46,966 nucleotides of DNA from Armatimonadota bacterium (GCA_020850315.1 JADZEY010000007.1:1-46966); one strand, 5' to 3'. Shown: positions 26,301 to 34,740, counted from the first letter of the stretch. Notes: generated from the sequence alone by a model not told the origin. Program-made: numbers and translations.

Positions 26301-26414
26301 TTCCTCTTCTTCATTTCATACTTCATCATTCATACTTCATACTTTCAAGGGTCAGTGGTCATTCTTCCCCTTCTTCATTTCATACTTCATCATTCATACT
26401 TCATACTTTCAAAG
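26287..26414. repeat. 64-bp tandem duplication
   Basis: Units 26287-26350 and 26351-26414 differ at two positions only. Each starts GTCAGTGGTCATTCTTCC and continues with a T/C-rich segment containing three CATACTTCAT-like words. A partial third unit (GTCATTGGTGAAG) follows. The first unit begins on a heptad boundary. Confidence 0.85.
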
Positions 26415-26470
26415 GTCATTGGTGAAGAGGCTTTTCTTCACTTTTCACTCTTCACTTTTCATTCCCCCTC

Positions 26471-26956
26471 CTACCATCCCCCGATTTTGCGAATCAGTTC
26501 CGTTGTCGAGCGGCCTGGGACAAGGTTTATCACCTCCACCTGGCCGCCGCGCTGCCGAACGATGTCGGATCCGACGATGTAGCGTGAGCCGCTGGTGGCT
26601 GCGGGGTCGTAATCGCCCCCTTTCACCAACACATCGGGTTGCACCAGTTGGATCAGTTCGTAGGGGGTGTCGTCATCGAACAGCGCAACGTAATCAACAA
26701 CCCGCAGCGCGGCCACAATTTCGGCACGATCCGCTTCCGTCACAATGGGGCGTTGCTCCCCTTTCAGCCGCCGCACTGATGCGTCGGTGTTCACCCCCAC
26801 AACCAACAGATCCCCAAGCTGGCGCGATTGCGCAAGGTAGGACACATGGCCACGGTGCAGAATATCAAAACAGCCGTTGGTGAAGACGATGCGCTTGCCG
26901 TTGGCGTGCAGCATCTGGCAAGTGGCGGCAAGCGTGGTGTGGTTAAGAACAGGCAT
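26471..26956 (-). CDS. rfaE2: Heptose-1-phosphate adenylyltransferase (RfaE2/HldE C-terminal type)
   Basis: 161 aa from the ATG at 26956. Cytidylyltransferase-like nucleotidyltransferase: [16 protein letters not shown] carries the HxGH signature, then [13 protein letters not shown] and VLVKGGDYD, typical of the ADP-heptose pathway enzyme acting after RfaE1. It works with RfaE1 (27622-28641) but is a separate polypeptide; in E. coli both are fused as HldE. A TTG at 26980 is an alternative start. It lies in a minus-strand cluster with a PepSY-type gene between the two halves. Confidence 0.93.
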   Translation of the reverse strand: MPVLNHTTLAATCQMLHANGKRIVFTNGCFDILHRGHVSYLAQSRQLGDLLVVGVNTDASVRRLKGEQRPIVTEADRAEIVAALRVVDYVALFDDDTPYELIQLVQPDVLVKGGDYDPAATSGSRYIVGSDIVRQRGGQVEVINLVPGRSTTELIRKIGGW

Positions 26957-27028
26957 AACGTTACTTCTGGTCGGTTGCAAGGTAAGGAGGCTGATATTGC
27001 TTTGGTGTGCGCGCGACTCCTTCGTCCA

Positions 27029-27625
27029 TCATCCATTGCTTGGCAGCCTACGCGGCTTGTGCCGCATCCGCTTGGGGCCAAGCCACAGCCAGAATCCGGT
27101 GACAGTGAAGGTGAGCAACGCCACGCCCGCAACCGAAGTGTAGATCAGCTTTATCCATTCGCCGTCGGTGTCGAACAGGTAGTCCAGTATCGAACCATCG
27201 TGGATATTCTCGATGAAGTCCGATCGGCGACGCTCGATATGCAGCAGTGCGCCTGTTGCGCCATCAAGTTGGATTCCCCAATAGTGGTCAATGAAGACGA
27301 ATTTCACCATTCCTTTATCGGGGCGCATATCAACCCGCTCTAGCTGCAACGACAATTCGGCGGAAACGGAGTCGTGGAGGATTTGGCAGGCGCGGCGGTG
27401 TAGGCTGTCAATCGGCAGCCAATCGCTCAGGTTGGTTGATGTCCCGTTGTACGATTTTGGAAGGATCATCCCCGCCGAATGCTTCTTCCACCCCAACAGC
27501 AGCCCGGTGGCAGATACCACAAAAAAAAGCGTGAACAAGGATGCACCGGTAAAGCGATGCACCTTGCGGAAGGTTCGCAATCGCTGAACTTGCTTGCTGT
27601 GGATAGATCTGGCAGGTTGGCTCAC
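27029..27625 (-). CDS. PepSY-associated transmembrane protein
   Basis: 198 aa. Two membrane segments, about residues 26-46 (SLFTLFFVVSATGLLLGW) and 160-182 (SVAGVALLTFTVTGFWLWLG), flank a periplasmic PepSY-like domain of about 110 residues containing WGIQLDGATGALLHIERR. Histidines at the membrane edges (FRKVHRFTG, IHDGS) are common in this family, which is often linked to iron or heme uptake and ferric reduction. The C-terminus is basic (KRMRHKPRR). It starts at GTG 27625, overlapping the rfaE1 stop by 4 nt (GTGA), and so should be translationally coupled to rfaE1. Function in the heptose cluster is unknown. Confidence 0.8.
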   Translation of the reverse strand: MSQPARSIHSKQVQRLRTFRKVHRFTGASLFTLFFVVSATGLLLGWKKHSAGMILPKSYNGTSTNLSDWLPIDSLHRRACQILHDSVSAELSLQLERVDMRPDKGMVKFVFIDHYWGIQLDGATGALLHIERRRSDFIENIHDGSILDYLFDTDGEWIKLIYTSVAGVALLTFTVTGFWLWLGPKRMRHKPRRLPSNG

Positions 27626-28641
27626 GGTATCGGTTCGGATTCAGGATGGCGAAGATCGTGCAGAAGGGCTTGCAGCAAGGCATCGTGGTAAATCGGGACA
27701 GTACCGATTTGTTCGCACACCACCCCGGCAGCATGGTTTGCCAGAACAACCGACTCCATCAGCGTTGCGCCAGCCGCACGAGCAGCGGCAAGCGTGGCGA
27801 TAACGGTATCCCCCGCGCCAGAGACATCGGCAACCTGCAAGGCCCGTGTGGGGACAAGCTGTGGTTCGGGAGCCTCGTCGCCAAACAGCATCATGCCATC
27901 GGCACTAAGGGTTAGCACCACTGTCCCGCAGTGAAGCTGTTGGCGCAGTTGCCGGATACCGTCTTCTTGCTCGGCTTGTGTGATTAGGCGTTGCCCCAAG
28001 GCATCTTCCGCTTCCTTGCGGTTTGGCTTAAAAACGGTTGCCCCTCGGTACTCAAAAAAATTGTCCGATTTCGGATCCACATACACCGGGACGTTGTGAG
28101 CTTGGGTAATGCCAATCACCTGTGGGATCAGCGCACGCCCAACAACCCCTTTGTTGTAGTCCTGAAGAATCACAGCATCCAGCGTGGCAATCTGTTGGGA
28201 AAGGATGTCCAGCAACTGGCGTTGGGTCTGCTCGCTGATTGCCCGTTTCGTTTCTCGGTCAATCCGCACGATATGTTGGCCGTGGGCAATCACACGCGCT
28301 TTCACGGTGGTGGGTCGCCCTGGCTCGCACACCAGTCCTGCAGCATCAATGCCTAGCCCGTGCAGCAGCGATCGAAGATAATCTCCGCCAGCATCATCCC
28401 CCACAACCCCCAACAGCAATGGTGAAACGCCAAGCGTGGCAAGGTTGTAGCCCACGTTTGCGGCCCCGCCGGGGTACTCCACTTCTTCCTCCACTTCCAC
28501 AATTGGCACAGGGGCTTCTGGGGAGATACGGCTGACTGAGCCACGATGGTAGCGATCCAGCATCACGTCGCCAAGCACAGCAATGCGCCGCCCAGCAAGC
28601 ATGGTAAACAGTTGGTGAATACGGGAAGCAGAGAGAGTCAA
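27622..28641 (-). CDS. rfaE1: Heptose-7-phosphate kinase (RfaE1/HldE N-terminal type)
   Basis: 339 aa PfkB/ribokinase-fold sugar kinase that phosphorylates heptose 7-phosphate to the 1,7-bisphosphate for LPS inner core or S-layer glycan. Seen: VLGDVMLDRYHRGSVSRISPEAPVP, then the pfkB signature YPGGAANVGYNLATLG, VDPKSDNFFEYRGATVFKPN, and the catalytic loop DVSGAGDTVIATLAAA. Length equals the kinase half of HldE. It is first in the rfaE1-PepSY-rfaE2 cluster; the rpoD terminator lies upstream. Confidence 0.93.
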   Translation of the reverse strand: MTLSASRIHQLFTMLAGRRIAVLGDVMLDRYHRGSVSRISPEAPVPIVEVEEEVEYPGGAANVGYNLATLGVSPLLLGVVGDDAGGDYLRSLLHGLGIDAAGLVCEPGRPTTVKARVIAHGQHIVRIDRETKRAISEQTQRQLLDILSQQIATLDAVILQDYNKGVVGRALIPQVIGITQAHNVPVYVDPKSDNFFEYRGATVFKPNRKEAEDALGQRLITQAEQEDGIRQLRQQLHCGTVVLTLSADGMMLFGDEAPEPQLVPTRALQVADVSGAGDTVIATLAAARAAGATLMESVVLANHAAGVVCEQIGTVPIYHDALLQALLHDLRHPESEPIP

Positions 28642-28700
28642 GGGAGCAATCGTAGTTGATGGAAGTTGGGGGAAAAGCGAATCTCTGTTTTCCCTTCATT

Positions 28701-28730
28701 AAACAAAACCCCGACGAATGCTCGCCGGGG
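28701..28730 (-). terminator. Terminator of rpoD
   Basis: On the minus strand a 9-bp stem CCCCGGCGA / TCGTCGGGG (one G-T pair) with loop GCAT is followed by TTTTGTTT. It lies between the rpoD stop and the rfaE1 start. Confidence 0.85.
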
Positions 28731-28755
28731 TGTGATATCTGTTGTTGTGGTTTGC

Positions 28756-29619
28756 CTACCCCAAGTATGCACGAAGCGACTTCGAGCGGGAGGTGTGGCG
28801 CAAGCGGCGGATTGCCTTCTCCTTAATCTGGCGCACGCGCTCGCGGGTTAGCTGGAACCGCTCACCGATTTCTTCCAGAGTAAGCGAGTGCTCGCGATCC
28901 AACCCAAAATAGAGCCGGATCACCTCCGCCTCCCGTTCCGACAACGTGGAGAGTGCGCGGCGGACCTCAATCTTCAACGATTCGGACATCAACCCTTGAT
29001 CCGGTGCCGGCTGCGATTCGCTTACCAGGACATCCAGCAGGCGGTTGTCCTCCCCCTGGGCAAACGGAGCATCAACCGAAAGGTGACGGCCAGAGATTTT
29101 GATGGTGTCGGTCACCTCGGTCATGGTCATGTCAAGCTCTTCGGCAAGCTCGGCAGCGGTTGGTTCACGTTCGTACAGCTGCTCCAGCTCGCTAAATTTT
29201 TTGCCAATTTTGTTCAGCGCGCCAACCCGATTTAGCGGAAGGCGGACAATGCGGGATTGCTCGGCCAATGCCTGAAGGATTGACTGACGAATCCACCACA
29301 CGGCGTAGGAGATAAATTTGAAGCCACGGGTCTCATCAAATCGTTTTGCAGCTTTGATCAGCCCAAGGTTCCCTTCGTTAATCAAGTCCCCCAGCGACAG
29401 CCCTTGGTTTTGGTACTGCTTCGCCACCGAGACAACGAAACGGAGGTTAGCTTTCACCAGCTGCTCAAGCGCTCGCTCCCCTTCGGCTCCGCCCCGCTTG
29501 ATGCGTTTGGCAAGCTCGATTTCCATGTCGGGAGTTAGCAGTTCCACCTTGCCGATTTCCTGAAGGTAGCGGTCAAGGGACTGGCTTTCGCGGTTGGTAT
29601 ATTGTTTGGTTATGCGCAC
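28756..29619 (-). CDS. rpoD: Primary RNA polymerase sigma factor, short Bacteroidota type
   Basis: 287 aa sigma-70. Region 1.2 is [15 protein letters not shown]; region 2 is [20 protein letters not shown] and [20 protein letters not shown]; region 3 follows; region 4 ends [19 protein letters not shown]. Region 1.1 and the long non-conserved insert are absent, as in the primary sigma factors of Bacteroidota and Chlorobiota that recognise TTTG/TAnnTTTG promoters. Its own candidate promoter lies about 200 nt upstream with the CTTG-N21-TA box pattern shared by the ribosomal genes, suggesting autoregulated growth-rate control. Confidence 0.95.
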   Translation of the reverse strand: MRITKQYTNRESQSLDRYLQEIGKVELLTPDMEIELAKRIKRGGAEGERALEQLVKANLRFVVSVAKQYQNQGLSLGDLINEGNLGLIKAAKRFDETRGFKFISYAVWWIRQSILQALAEQSRIVRLPLNRVGALNKIGKKFSELEQLYEREPTAAELAEELDMTMTEVTDTIKISGRHLSVDAPFAQGEDNRLLDVLVSESQPAPDQGLMSESLKIEVRRALSTLSEREAEVIRLYFGLDREHSLTLEEIGERFQLTRERVRQIKEKAIRRLRHTSRSKSLRAYLG

Positions 29620-29817
29620 GGATTCACCTCGCAGGGAAGTGGATGATATGGTTCAGTGTTCTTGATTCTGAAAAAGGATAACGACCGAAAGCGGGGGATC
29701 TTGCATCGGTACGGAACAACGCAACTGCCCCCGGAAGGGGCTGCTGAATTGCTGCAAGCCCACCATTGAATGAAGTCACTCATTACTGTGTAGCAGTTGC
29801 AAGCTGGCTTGCACGTT

Positions 29818-29850
29818 CAAATCTAACGCCTGTTACCCCCTTGCTGCAAG
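29818..29850 (-). promoter_or_regulatory. Promoter of rpoD (CTTG-N21-TAGATTTG)
   Basis: On the minus strand CTTG at 29847-29850, 21-nt spacer, TAGATTTG at 29818-29825. Same spacing as rpsL, rplU and hup. Transcription should start near 29812, giving a 5' leader of about 190 nt before the ATG at 29619. Confidence 0.65.
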
Positions 29851-29970
29851 CGGTGGCGTGAAGATTCTCATAGTTCATAACGGATGCCTTCCACTATCTA
29901 TAGTGCCAGAATTGGGCAAAGTGTGACCTCACTCTTAAAAAAACTGGAGAACAGAGGTTACCACGCTGCC

Positions 29971-29992
29971 AAAAGTGCTGCGATTGCAGCAT
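29971..29992 (-). terminator. Weak terminator after the secreted hypothetical gene
   Basis: 6-7 bp stem TGCTGC / GCAGCA with a 4-nt loop, followed on the minus strand by CTTTTGG; it lies 23 bp downstream of the stop codon at 30015. Confidence 0.4.
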
Positions 29993-30014
29993 CCCAACCG
30001 CGCAGTTTAGTTCC

Positions 30015-30872
30015 TTACTCGTTAGCGGCTAGCACTTGCGCCAGCCCTTTGCGAAGTGCTGCAGTTGCTGGGGGAAGCGGCTTCCCGGCCCCACGCTGAT
30101 CGGCGGCGGCCAATGCTTGGCGGGCGGCTTCGGCATCGCCAGCGCGAAGCAGTATCAGGGCCCGGTACAGCTCCGACTCCACCGATTTGGGAACGCCCTC
30201 GGCAAACAACGCCTGCAAGGTCTCGGGGTCGCGCAGCAGTGGGTTGTTGCTCACAATCTGTTCGGCAAGAAACCGTGAGTAGCTGAGCGAGTCCGCCCCG
30301 GTTTTGGAGTACGCCGGATGGATCGGGATCATGTTGGAGGTCAGGCGATGTTGTGCATCGAACATCAGTTCCACATAGAGTGTGTAACGGCCTTCCGGCA
30401 GCTTGTTCGATTGCTCGCTGCTTAACATCAGTATCCGCTGGCAGTCGTCCCCAACGGATGGGAACAGCAGGCTATCGGTCACTTCCTGGAACCCCCAACC
30501 AAGCTGGGCACCGCTGGAATCGAAAAAGAAAGGGCGGCCATTGAAGGGGGTGCAAGCATCGTTTCCGGCGGGGATACGCAGCCGTAAGAACAACGGCGAG
30601 CCGATGTGAAACGCCACGGTATCGGCTGGGCCTTCCACCGGCTCCACCACAAACGCCACCCCTTTGTCGCGGGGGCGTGCGTTGCGGGCGGCGGCACGTT
30701 CGCGGGCAGCGCGTTTCCGCTCTTCTTTCATTTCCCGCTTTTCACGTTCGCGCTCAATGCGTTCCTGCTCCTTTTTGTTTGGTGTTGTTTGGCCAAACAG
30801 AACAGTCGACGACAGAAGCAGTAGCACGACGGCAGCAATAACTGCTGAGCCAAAACGACGATAGTTTTGCAT
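30015..30872 (-). CDS. Secreted protein with charged helix, unknown function
   Basis: 285 aa. Signal peptide about residues 1-28 (SAVIAAVVLLLLSSTVLFG, then Q). Residues about 30-65 are strongly charged and helical (EQERIEREREKREMKEERKR), likely a coiled coil. A middle beta-rich part contains FHIGSPLFLRLRIP and LPEGRYTLYVELMFD. The last about 70 residues form two TPR-like helical hairpins (ESELYRALILLRAGDAEAARQAL). I do not recognise the family. It is upstream of rpoD on the same strand and divergent from tmk. Confidence 0.7.
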   Translation of the reverse strand: MQNYRRFGSAVIAAVVLLLLSSTVLFGQTTPNKKEQERIEREREKREMKEERKRAARERAAARNARPRDKGVAFVVEPVEGPADTVAFHIGSPLFLRLRIPAGNDACTPFNGRPFFFDSSGAQLGWGFQEVTDSLLFPSVGDDCQRILMLSSEQSNKLPEGRYTLYVELMFDAQHRLTSNMIPIHPAYSKTGADSLSYSRFLAEQIVSNNPLLRDPETLQALFAEGVPKSVESELYRALILLRAGDAEAARQALAAADQRGAGKPLPPATAALRKGLAQVLAANE

Positions 30873-31037
30873 AAAGTTTCCTAAACGATTGACTTTGGTT
30901 GCCGGAGGTTCTATTTTCCGATTGTTGAAGGGAAAAACGAGGCTGAACAGCAGTGCGTAAGGCAGCGCACATCAGCGGGGAGATTGCCCGTTAGTGAGGA
31001 TAGCATAATACTTTCCACGGCACGCAACTTCGCGTTC

Positions 31038-31069
31038 TTGCCCGTAATCATCGGCAACGATACGTTGCC
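31038..31069 (+). promoter_or_regulatory. Tentative promoter of tmk (CTTG-N20-TACGTTGC)
   Basis: CTTG at 31038-31041 and TACGTTGC at 31062-31069, spacer 20 nt. The -7 box matches TAnnTT but not the final TG, so this is weak. Position, about 70 nt before the ATG, is right. Confidence 0.3.
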
Positions 31070-31139
31070 AAACCGATACTGCACAATACCAACCATTGGT
31101 TCATACACAACTTCCACTAATCACTGTGAGGCGGCGCAC

Positions 31140-31817
31140 ATGTTCATCACGTTTGAAGGAATTGACTGCTGTGGCAAATCAACGCAGGCCAAAATGTTGG
31201 TCGAGCGGATCCAGGAATCAGGGCGCACAGTCCTGATGCTGCGCGAGCCAGGGAACACCCGCTTATCGGAACACATCCGCGAGATATTGCTGAACAAGGA
31301 ATACACCGAGATGAACCCACGAACCGAGCTTCTGCTGTTTGCTGCAAGCCGGGCCCAGTTGGTGGATCAGGTGATTCTGCCGGCGTTGGAAAGCGATCAA
31401 GTTGTGGTCTGCGACCGCTTCTTTGATTCCACCGTTGCTTACCAGGGGTATGGCCGCCAACTTCCGTTGGAAGACATCATCCATATCAACCGGATTGCCA
31501 CCCAGGATCTTGTTCCCGATATGACCTTCTTCATTGATATTTCCCCCGAGCAAGCGCTTGAACGCTGCAACGAACGATTGGCCGACGAGCGCGACAGGAT
31601 GGAGGAAAGTGGCATCCGATTTTACGAGCGGGTGATTGATGGCTACATGCGCCTTGCACAAGAAGAACGTGGCCGCTACTACGTGATTGATGGCAACCAA
31701 CCGATTGATGACATCCACCACACGATTTGGCGGCTGGTGCTAGAGAAACTTGCCGACGAACCACGCAACAGCAACACAAGCAACGAGTACGAAGAGGCAA
31801 TGGCCGAGATAGAGTGA
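31140..31817 (+). CDS. tmk: Thymidylate kinase
   Basis: 225 aa from the ATG at 31140. It phosphorylates dTMP to dTDP. P-loop GIDCCGKSTQ (residues 7-16); REPGNTRLSEHIREILLN replaces the commoner REPGGTxxGE; CDRFFDSTVAYQGYGR is the family DRY/F loop; the LID region ADERDRMEESGIRFYERV follows. The C-terminus has an extra polar tail of about 15 residues (NSNTSNEYEEAMAEIE). The open frame extends upstream to 30984, but that part is not kinase-like. The gene has a weak GAGG before the start. Confidence 0.93.
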   Translation: MFITFEGIDCCGKSTQAKMLVERIQESGRTVLMLREPGNTRLSEHIREILLNKEYTEMNPRTELLLFAASRAQLVDQVILPALESDQVVVCDRFFDSTVAYQGYGRQLPLEDIIHINRIATQDLVPDMTFFIDISPEQALERCNERLADERDRMEESGIRFYERVIDGYMRLAQEERGRYYVIDGNQPIDDIHHTIWRLVLEKLADEPRNSNTSNEYEEAMAEIE

Positions 31818-32001
31818 TATCATAGAGTGATGCCGAGCCAGAACGCCCACAGCACGAAACTTTGCCTTTTGCATCGTGTCGTTTTCCGCGCCGGTTGCCA
31901 ACGTTTGGATGGCAGCCGGCGTGCTTGCTTGTTATCTTTTGGCAGTTGATGGGTAATTATCGTTGGGAACCTTCCTTCAACAACATTAGGCCTACGAAAC
32001 G

Positions 32002-33366
32002 ATGCTTTCAATCAATCGGCGTACCGCTGGCTTATCCCTGTTTGCGTTGCTTACCTTCTGTGCCACAGCAATCCCACTATCGGCCCAGCAAACCCCACGT
32101 TCGTTGTGGCTGGATGCAAATTTGGGGACAGGGTTCTACATCGGCGAATTCAGCAGCCTTGATGATTTCGATGCTTTCAATCCCGGGCTGGGCTCCGATT
32201 TTTCGCTCGGTTTCACCTACGCCTTCACCAGCAAATTTGCGATTGCTGCCGAGGTTGGTCGCCAGAATTTTCTTCATGGAATCAACGATTACGTCCGCGC
32301 ACGGTATGCCTCCAACTTCTTCGGCCCGGCCGGGGCTGCCACCTATCCGGGAAGCGCGGTAGCGATCACCGAGGATAACTCAATCGGCGTTTCCCGATAT
32401 CTGCTTCGGCTGCAATTCACCATGCCCTTCTCCGAAACATGGGGATCGTTCGCAACGGCTGGGTTCGGGACTATCCATTTCCAAGCAGCCAACGACGACG
32501 ATCAATCGCTCCCAGAAAACCTCACTGGAAGCTACGACCACCAATCGCTTGTTTTCCCGATTGGTGGCGGGGCCACCTACAACATCAACGAGGTGCTGAC
32601 CGCCAACGCCCGGCTGATGCTGTATCTAACAACCTCCGATTACCTTGATGGATACGCCCACTACCTTGATTATGAGCTGAACCCCGGCGCGATTGTGGGC
32701 CCCGGAACCAACTCCACCCCCGCCGATCACATGCTGGCACTGACGCTCGGCATTTCTTGGAAAATTTATCAGGGAGCTACCGAACCCGCCCCCCCGATTG
32801 CTACCTCCAATCCGCCAAGCAACGGCGGGCGCGATGGCAGAGATGGGCGTGACGGCAGGGATGGACGTGATGGAACCGATGGGCGAACCGACCAACCACG
32901 CAGCACCGAACCGCCCACCCCACAACCCCGGCAAACCGAAGCTGAACAACGCCGTGCCGAAGCCCAACAGCGCGACAGCATCAGCATGGCTGTTCGCCGC
33001 CGCGATAGCATTGCCCAAGCCCGCATGAACGACCCACAAGCCACCGCCGCCCCCGATGCCGATGCCGACCGCGACGGACTAACCAACCAACAAGAACAAC
33101 GTGACTACCGAACCCGCGACCGCAACCGCGACACCGACGGCGACGCGCTAACCGATGGAGAAGAAGTTGAGACCTACCATACCAACCCAAACGAAGCCGA
33201 CAGCGACCGCGACGGCCTTGTGGATGGTGCCGAAATCTACTCCTACAAAACCGACCCGAACAACGCCGATAGCGACGGTGATGGCGTTAGCGATGGCGAT
33301 GAAATTTTTCAGCAACGAAGCAACCCGCTGGGGCCGAACGGCAGCGATTCCGGTGCTGCGCCGTAG
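32002..33366 (+). CDS. Outer-membrane protein with collagen-like GRD tract and TSP3 repeats
   Basis: 454 aa. Signal peptide about residues 1-28 (LSLFALLTFCATAIPLSA). Residues about 30-255 look like an outer-membrane beta-barrel: alternating strands, LDANLGTGFYIGEFSS, SDFSLGFTYAFTSKFAIAAE, LALTLGISWKIYQ. A Gly-X-Y tract follows at about 275-294 (five GRD triplets, then GTD, GRT), then a Pro/Gln/Arg-rich linker with two QQRDSI/RRRDSI phrases. Residues about 350-446 hold thrombospondin type 3 calcium-binding repeats (e.g. DTDGDALTDGEEVETYHTNP, DSDGDGVSDGDE). No OmpA domain is present; the next gene supplies TSP3 plus OmpA. The ATG at 32002 gives a clean signal peptide. Confidence 0.8.
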   Translation: MLSINRRTAGLSLFALLTFCATAIPLSAQQTPRSLWLDANLGTGFYIGEFSSLDDFDAFNPGLGSDFSLGFTYAFTSKFAIAAEVGRQNFLHGINDYVRARYASNFFGPAGAATYPGSAVAITEDNSIGVSRYLLRLQFTMPFSETWGSFATAGFGTIHFQAANDDDQSLPENLTGSYDHQSLVFPIGGGATYNINEVLTANARLMLYLTTSDYLDGYAHYLDYELNPGAIVGPGTNSTPADHMLALTLGISWKIYQGATEPAPPIATSNPPSNGGRDGRDGRDGRDGRDGTDGRTDQPRSTEPPTPQPRQTEAEQRRAEAQQRDSISMAVRRRDSIAQARMNDPQATAAPDADADRDGLTNQQEQRDYRTRDRNRDTDGDALTDGEEVETYHTNPNEADSDRDGLVDGAEIYSYKTDPNNADSDGDGVSDGDEIFQQRSNPLGPNGSDSGAAP

Positions 33367-33479
33367 CAATCATCGTTTTTTTGAGTGGCTGCTATGCTGT
33401 TCGGTTATCGCCATATTTGCGGCAGTTCTGCTGCCGGGAAATTCAGATACTTCACGCTCTCTACACAACCAACGCATCT

Positions 33480-34685
33480 GTGAACTCCGACTCTCCTTCC
33501 GCTTCCTATCCCCACGGATACTCTAGATTGTTTTTTTGCGCGCTGCTGCTGATAGCAATGCCCACTGCAATTGCAATTTCCGCTGTTGATGATGGCGTAG
33601 CAATCAGCAAGGGGAGCCGCACGCTGGCGATACTCAACAGCGTTGGCACGGTGCGCGGAGCATCAGAAAGAGTTGAGCCATTGTTGGCATTGTTGATCCC
33701 CCCCGACCCGATTTCCCTTTCCGAGCGTTGCCCCGATGCTGACGATGATGGTTTGTGCGATGATGAAGAGGCAACCTACGGAACCGATCCCACCAACGCC
33801 GACAGCGACAACGACGGGCTACGCGATGGCGAAGAAGTGAAAGTTTATGGAACCGACCCACGAAACCCCGACAGCGATGGCGATGCGTTGATGGATGGTA
33901 ACGAGGTTCGCGGTGTCCGTATTTCTGGGACCTCACTCTACCAACGCTCAAGCCCCCTTGCCCGCGATACCGACGGCGATGGGCTGATGGATGGCGAGGA
34001 AATCCGCACCCAAAACTCTGACCCATTGGCCTTGGATACCGACAACGATGGGCTTCCCGACAACGAAGAGATCCGCACCGCGTTCACCCACGCCGACGGG
34101 GCCGACAGCGACAATGACGGTTTGGGGGATGGGATGGAGCTTGAGCAAGCAAAAACCGACCCCTACAATCCCGACACCGATGGCGATGGTATCCCCGACG
34201 GGCTGGACGGCTGCCCAACACGCTACGCACAAACCGAAAACGGCTGCCCATCCGGTGTTCCCCCAATCCGCTACCAGCGGATGCGCCCCCGCACCCGCTC
34301 CTCCGCAGAAGATATTGGGCGGGCGATGACTCTGGACTCGCTCAGTATCTACTTTCAGGGGAACAGCGACGGCTTCGATTTTTCGCGACCGGAAACAGCG
34401 GTGAACCTTCAGAAACTACTCAGCTTTTTGGGCAGCTGTCCGGAATCGGGAGTGCTGATAGAAGGGCACGCCAGCAGCGAAGGAAACCCGCAGCGGAACC
34501 AACGCCTATCGCGGCTGCGCGCCGAGCGGACGCGGAAATGGCTGCTGGATAATGATGTCCCAGCCGAGAAAGTGCTGGGGGTAATCGGCTACGGAAGCGC
34601 AGTCCCGAAGGCCAGCGAAACCACCGATTCCGAACGCCGCAACAACCGCCGCGCAACGGTAGTGGTGAAACGGAGTTGCCGGTAA
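33480..34685 (+). CDS. TSP3-repeat protein with C-terminal OmpA-like peptidoglycan-binding domain
   Basis: About 401 aa if started at GTG 33480 (an ATG at 33381 would give 434 aa). The hydrophobic stretch LFFCALLLIAMPTAIAISA serves as signal or anchor. Residues about 80-250 hold five to six TSP3 units (DSDNDGLRDGEEVKVYGTDP, DTDGDGLMDGEEIRTQNSDP, DTDGDGIPDGLDGCP), i.e. multiple Ca2+-binding loops. Residues about 287-401 form an OmpA-like domain: LDSLSIYFQGNSDGFDF, LIEGHASSEGNPQRNQRLS, LRAERTRKWLLDNDV, ending in NNRRATVVVKRSC. It lies 113 bp behind the OMP-TSP3 gene and is presumably co-expressed; together they could tether barrel and peptidoglycan. Start uncertain. Confidence 0.82.
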   Translation: MNSDSPSASYPHGYSRLFFCALLLIAMPTAIAISAVDDGVAISKGSRTLAILNSVGTVRGASERVEPLLALLIPPDPISLSERCPDADDDGLCDDEEATYGTDPTNADSDNDGLRDGEEVKVYGTDPRNPDSDGDALMDGNEVRGVRISGTSLYQRSSPLARDTDGDGLMDGEEIRTQNSDPLALDTDNDGLPDNEEIRTAFTHADGADSDNDGLGDGMELEQAKTDPYNPDTDGDGIPDGLDGCPTRYAQTENGCPSGVPPIRYQRMRPRTRSSAEDIGRAMTLDSLSIYFQGNSDGFDFSRPETAVNLQKLLSFLGSCPESGVLIEGHASSEGNPQRNQRLSRLRAERTRKWLLDNDVPAEKVLGVIGYGSAVPKASETTDSERRNNRRATVVVKRSCR

Positions 34686-34740
34686 TTCGGCCAGAGACTT
34701 GTCGGCTGTCTTTTCTGTCCTGATTTTCTCTACCTATCGC

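Larger units (their letters stand above)
29620..30014. other. Intergenic region with long rpoD leader
   Basis: 395 bp without a gene. From the rpoD side it holds a transcribed leader of about 190 nt (29620-29812), the rpoD promoter (29818-29850), a 14-bp palindrome CACTATCTATAGTG at 29892-29905 and a weak terminator for the next gene at 29971-29992. The leader has a GCCCC/GGGGC-type hairpin around 29727-29745. No tRNA or known ncRNA was recognised. Confidence 0.55.

Noticed and set aside
29811..29830. tRNA-like T-loop word GTTCAAATC
   Set aside because: No matching T-stem, acceptor or anticodon arm can be built around it; it is part of the rpoD -7 box.
30984..31139. N-terminal extension of thymidylate kinase by 52 residues
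   Set aside because: The kinase begins with the P-loop at the usual distance from the ATG at 31140; the extension has no family resemblance and contains the tentative promoter.
31904..31940. TTTG and TATCTTTT as promoter of the OMP-TSP3 gene
   Set aside because: Spacer is 25 nt and the -7 box ends in T; outside the range of the convincing sites.
33367..33479. Frameshift joining the two TSP3 genes
   Set aside because: The second gene has its own hydrophobic signal-like segment and the first ends cleanly after its TSP3 repeats, so two genes are more likely than one broken gene.
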